From: Combretum micranthum
Lineage: Eukaryota > Streptophyta > Magnoliopsida > Myrtales > Combretaceae
Assembly (NCBI GenBank): GCA_024138025.1
Contig: JAMXBD010000395.1
Location: 124,001-188,000 of the forward strand
Reading direction: 5' to 3'
Length of the DNA: 64,000 nt
Shown here: positions 60,601 to 64,000 of the stretch, piece by piece
How positions within the stretch are numbered: position 1 is the first letter of the stretch
How the letters are laid out: each line of letters begins with the position of its first letter
The notes under the pieces: model-generated
Told to the model about the DNA's origin: nothing
Database searches by the model: none
The model's input: only the letters and a program-made list of their open reading frames with translations
Program-made: the position numbers and the translations under genes

Positions 60601-62164
60601 TTAAATCTCATTATTCTAAAAAGTAAAACACTTAGATAATTTCTTATTGGGTTTAACCTAAGATTCCTAAAGGCCTAATATTATATCTAAATTACATGGG
60701 CTTAGTCCAAATCATCTAAGCCCAACTACCTTAAATGGACTTAACCCAATTATGGCCTAAGGCTTTATATCATATAAGTTCTTATGTTAATTGGTTAACC
60801 AATATGACTTAAATCATTACTTCATATACTTTATTCTTATACAAATAAATCTTCCTTGAATAGATATTCGATCAACTTGCTGTCTTACATGTGATCAAGT
60901 ATCGTTTACTAATTCGATATTAGGTACGTAGTAATATAGGTGTTGATTGATTAAGATAGACATTCTAAATTAATTAATACTTAAAGACGGCTAATAATAA
61001 TTGAGTGATTGATTGTGCATGATTACCCTTTAACATGGGCTAAGAGGCGATAACTTTGCTAGGCGATGCTAGTGCAATAGTTAGGCACTTAGACTATCTA
61101 TGATAGCTCAATGGGTAGCCAATAAAAGAAACGGTAATAGGATAATGTCTACTTATATTTAGTGAGAAGTTGCACTTGTACAATTTAGGATTATAGCTTT
61201 TGTTAAACTGAATAGTGTGATAGACTAAAATAAGTAGAGTTGTGCAACTGTTGTAACTCCTAAACGAAGTTATTACTTGTTAGAGATGGGAGATATAGAT
61301 ATTTAACTTACCTATATCAACACTTGAAGTGGTTGCTAGCGCTACTACTCAAGGTCTCAGGTTTCCAGTGTATTACCGGAATGTGAGTGTTCCATTATTG
61401 TTTATCATACTTAAATTAAAGATACAAATTGTTGGTTGCTACATTGTATTTAGATTACATGCATGTGATCTTCTCGTGCGTGTTTGTATTATTGTGTATT
61501 AGACATTGTCTCATCCTTATTGTTTTTCTGGTATAGATGGTTTAGATAGCAAGTATTATGATGATCTGGGGTATAGGACTGACTTCGAGGAGCTTCTCAA
61601 CGAGCTCAGCGATTAGGAAGGATGTTCGTATTTAATTTTCCTTTGGACTCTTAGTTTATTTTGTGGACTTATTGTTATACGAGTTTTAACTCCTTAGACA
61701 TCTGTTATAATTATTATCTCCATGGATGTTTATTTAAACTTTCGAAATTGACGGCATTAGATGCTATTATGTTTGGTTTATTCATGGGAGTAGCCTTTAT
61801 CAAATATTTTGTGCAATTTACATATACATTGCGTCATTTAAAGTTTCTAAAAACTAAACAAACGATTTCAAAATATAAAATTGGTTAGCAGACGAAATAG
61901 ATAAACTAGTCTTCTAGATTTGCCTTAACATATAATGCTGTAGCATTATATGTGGCAAAACTAGATACATCTTGACCCTATTTGGGGCATGACATTGATG
62001 TAGATACTTCATGTATTGTAACATTTCTAAGTATATATTTATTGGTTTATATGTAATATGATATCCAATAAATTAGTTTAAAAACTTTTTCTCATGTATA
62101 AGTAATTAAAATAACAACAAAATTAATCGTTTTATATGTAAAATGTCATTATACTTAATTTTTT

Positions 62165-62400
62165 TATCTAATTAGCATAAATGGGTCGTATGTGCCAAAT
62201 TGGCTATTTTTTTAGCCTATTTAACCCCAAAAATGTACAAATGGGTTAAATGAGCTACGTTAATGGGTTAATTGTTTAATTCACGGGCTAAGGTGAGTCA
62301 GGTTAGGGCCAAGGAATTCTGGCTCATACAATAAGTAGGCCAAAATTTCTTAGATCTTTTACCGAACTCGCTTTGGTATGTTAGTCCAACTCTAATATAG
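62165..62400. repeat. ATGGGT-word repeat, possible MITE fragment
   Basis: Words such as AAATGGGT, GGCCAAAATTT, GGCTAAGGTGAG and GGTTAGGGCC form a block distinct from its AT-rich flanks. It ends near TTAGTCCAACTCTA. It is similar in kind to the 57.48-kb repeat. No target duplication was seen. Confidence 0.35.
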
Positions 62401-64000
62401 ATACCAATAAAATTATAACACGTCAATTGTTCATAAAAAAGTTTATACTATTGTCATTATCACTCCAAGTAATATTAGTACTTATCCATCATTCATTGAA
62501 ATATGTGTCATATTAGTATTATTAAATTCTTCTATTTTTTTCTCTTTTTTCTTTTTTCTTTTTCTACCATACAGACTATACCATGTGAGGTATTCATGAT
62601 ACCGATTCCAAGATACATTGTCCCAGCTATCAACCATGTAAATATTTTAAAATATTCAACATAATTTTAATTTTCATTATTACACTTTAATTTTTCTTGA
62701 TTTTAGAATAATCTTTTTTTTTTTCCCATATTCACTTGATGTTTTCCATTCTTCTTATGAGTTACATGATAAAATTACAAGTGAAATTGATGGATGTCGT
62801 GGTTATTAACACATGGAAAAATTGCTGCGTTGTTGGTAGCTTATCTTAAAAATTTTATGTTATAAAATTATAATAAATATTTATAAATTTTATAAAATAC
62901 ATTGTACATTTTAAATTTTACATAATATAAGTTCCAATGCAGCTTTCACATTTAAGAGGATATTTCTTAAGTCCAAGGTTTGATAACTCACACCAACAGC
63001 ATAGTATACAGACAAAGCATCATGCCCTTAACTTTTTTCTTTTTTTTTAACCTGCTTAGTGCTTCCGACTAAATTACAATAACAACTCCTTTCAAAGTAT
63101 TTTCTAGCAATTCGAGAAAATATTTGATTTTAAAAAATAGAACACAACATAAAATTTTAGCGTTGTGCTCAAAATTAATGGAAAATTCTATCTGGTTAAA
63201 TATTTTTTTCCCACTGTACATCTGGTTAAGATAAATAAACACGGGTTGAGTTCATGTTCATTGTAACGATCAATATGTAAATGCCTAACCATTTTTATCA
63301 TCTACGGAATAACTCATCTTATGATTTTTTTTTTCCTAACTATTATAATATTACAAACGTTCGGAGGATTTGGACTTTCTCCTTGAAGACGAAAGTGTTA
63401 ATGTAACTATATTCAATGTCACATCTCACAAGATACCTAGATGTGATAATCCGCCATAAATATTAGTCGGGATAAAGAATTTCCATTTGAAACATTCTAA
63501 ATCCAGTTGACTATTTATAAAAACATATAAAAAAATATTTTATCCACAATTAATTTACTAAAAAAACATACCTTACTAACTCAATGAGTACCATGTCTTC
63601 AAAATAAAATAGTTTTAAGTCTTGTTTAATTACGATCATTCTTAAATACTAGAACACATAATATATTAAAGATAACATAACTTGGCAAGAGAGCATTTCT
63701 TAATTCCTTCCTCACTCTTTGTTCTACACCTAAACCTAGAGAACTTGTCTCAAAAACTTACTGGTGGCAGCCTCCTCACAATACTATGCCAAAGAGAACC
63801 TAATATGTGAATAAGTCTACAGGGCTGTGAGCAAAAATCATGGCTCAGTGAAGTGGAATACACTCTCAAACACAATAAGCACGAGCAAGTTTTCAAGCAT
63901 ATGCTATGCATACACAATTATATGAATGCAAACATCACATGTGGTCTTCCTATAACCAACATGTAGCCTAAGGTTTATCCCTCCTTTACCTTGGGTTAGG

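Larger units (their letters stand above)
54421..64000. other. Gene-free AT-rich stretch with decayed repeats
   Basis: About 9.6 kb in which I recognise no gene. Open frames are short and without motifs. From 59.5 to 60.8 kb the sequence is built from drifting words such as TAAATGGACTTA, GGGCTTAAA and AATATGACTTAAA, as in an old LTR or satellite-like repeat. Phrases near 61.3-61.6 kb (GGTCTCAGGTTTCC, GATTAGGAAGG) also have the feel of retrotransposon LTR sequence. No matching second copy was found. Repeats at 54.78, 57.48 and 62.17 kb are listed separately. Confidence 0.45.

Overview
The window is nuclear DNA of a flowering plant, most likely a woody eudicot. The reasons are AT-rich intergenic sequence, GT-AG introns with T-rich acceptors, a TOPLESS co-repressor gene, a Phox/HIP-type TPR-PB1 gene, and plant transposons (Mutator-like, hAT, chromodomain Ty3/gypsy). 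I cannot name the species. All calls were read by eye from the sequence; no database was searched.

Layout. 1-7.4 kb: a decayed Mutator-like element (MULE 1) whose broken transposase (about 1.95-4.6 kb) is followed on the same strand by a broken plant mobile domain (PMD) gene (4.7-6.9 kb). 7.37-7.81 kb and 13.49-14.19 kb: two short non-autonomous hAT elements, each with terminal inverted repeats (TIRs) and an 8-bp target duplication. 8-20 kb: no gene, decayed repeats. 20.3-21.75 kb: a decayed gypsy remnant with a gag fragment. 24.17-33.25 kb: a complete 25-exon TOPLESS-related gene (1103 codons), open throughout with consistent splice phases. 34.01-38.74 kb: a Ty3/gypsy chromodomain retrotransposon with both LTRs, a 5-bp target duplication and a deleted integrase core. 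39.59-45.18 kb: a second MULE (MULE 2) with TIRs of about 190 bp and a 10-bp target duplication; it carries a broken transposase and, convergently on the other strand, a broken GRF-type zinc-finger gene. 42.88-49.20 kb: two head-to-tail copies of a 3.16-kb segment holding the 3' half of MULE 2, its right TIR and about 0.86 kb of flank. 51.1-53.95 kb: a two-exon TPR-PB1 gene on the minus strand (705 aa). 54.4-64 kb: AT-rich sequence with microsatellites and decayed repeats, no recognisable gene.

Only two genes look functional, the TOPLESS-related co-repressor and the TPR-PB1 co-chaperone. They lie about 18 kb apart, and the space between them is filled mainly by transposon insertion and a later segmental duplication. 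The points most worth following are the divergent TOPLESS-like protein, which keeps its EAR-binding groove but lacks the usual proline-rich linker; the convergent transposase/GRF arrangement in MULE 2; the transposase plus PMD pairing in MULE 1; and the tandem duplication that copied one end of MULE 2.
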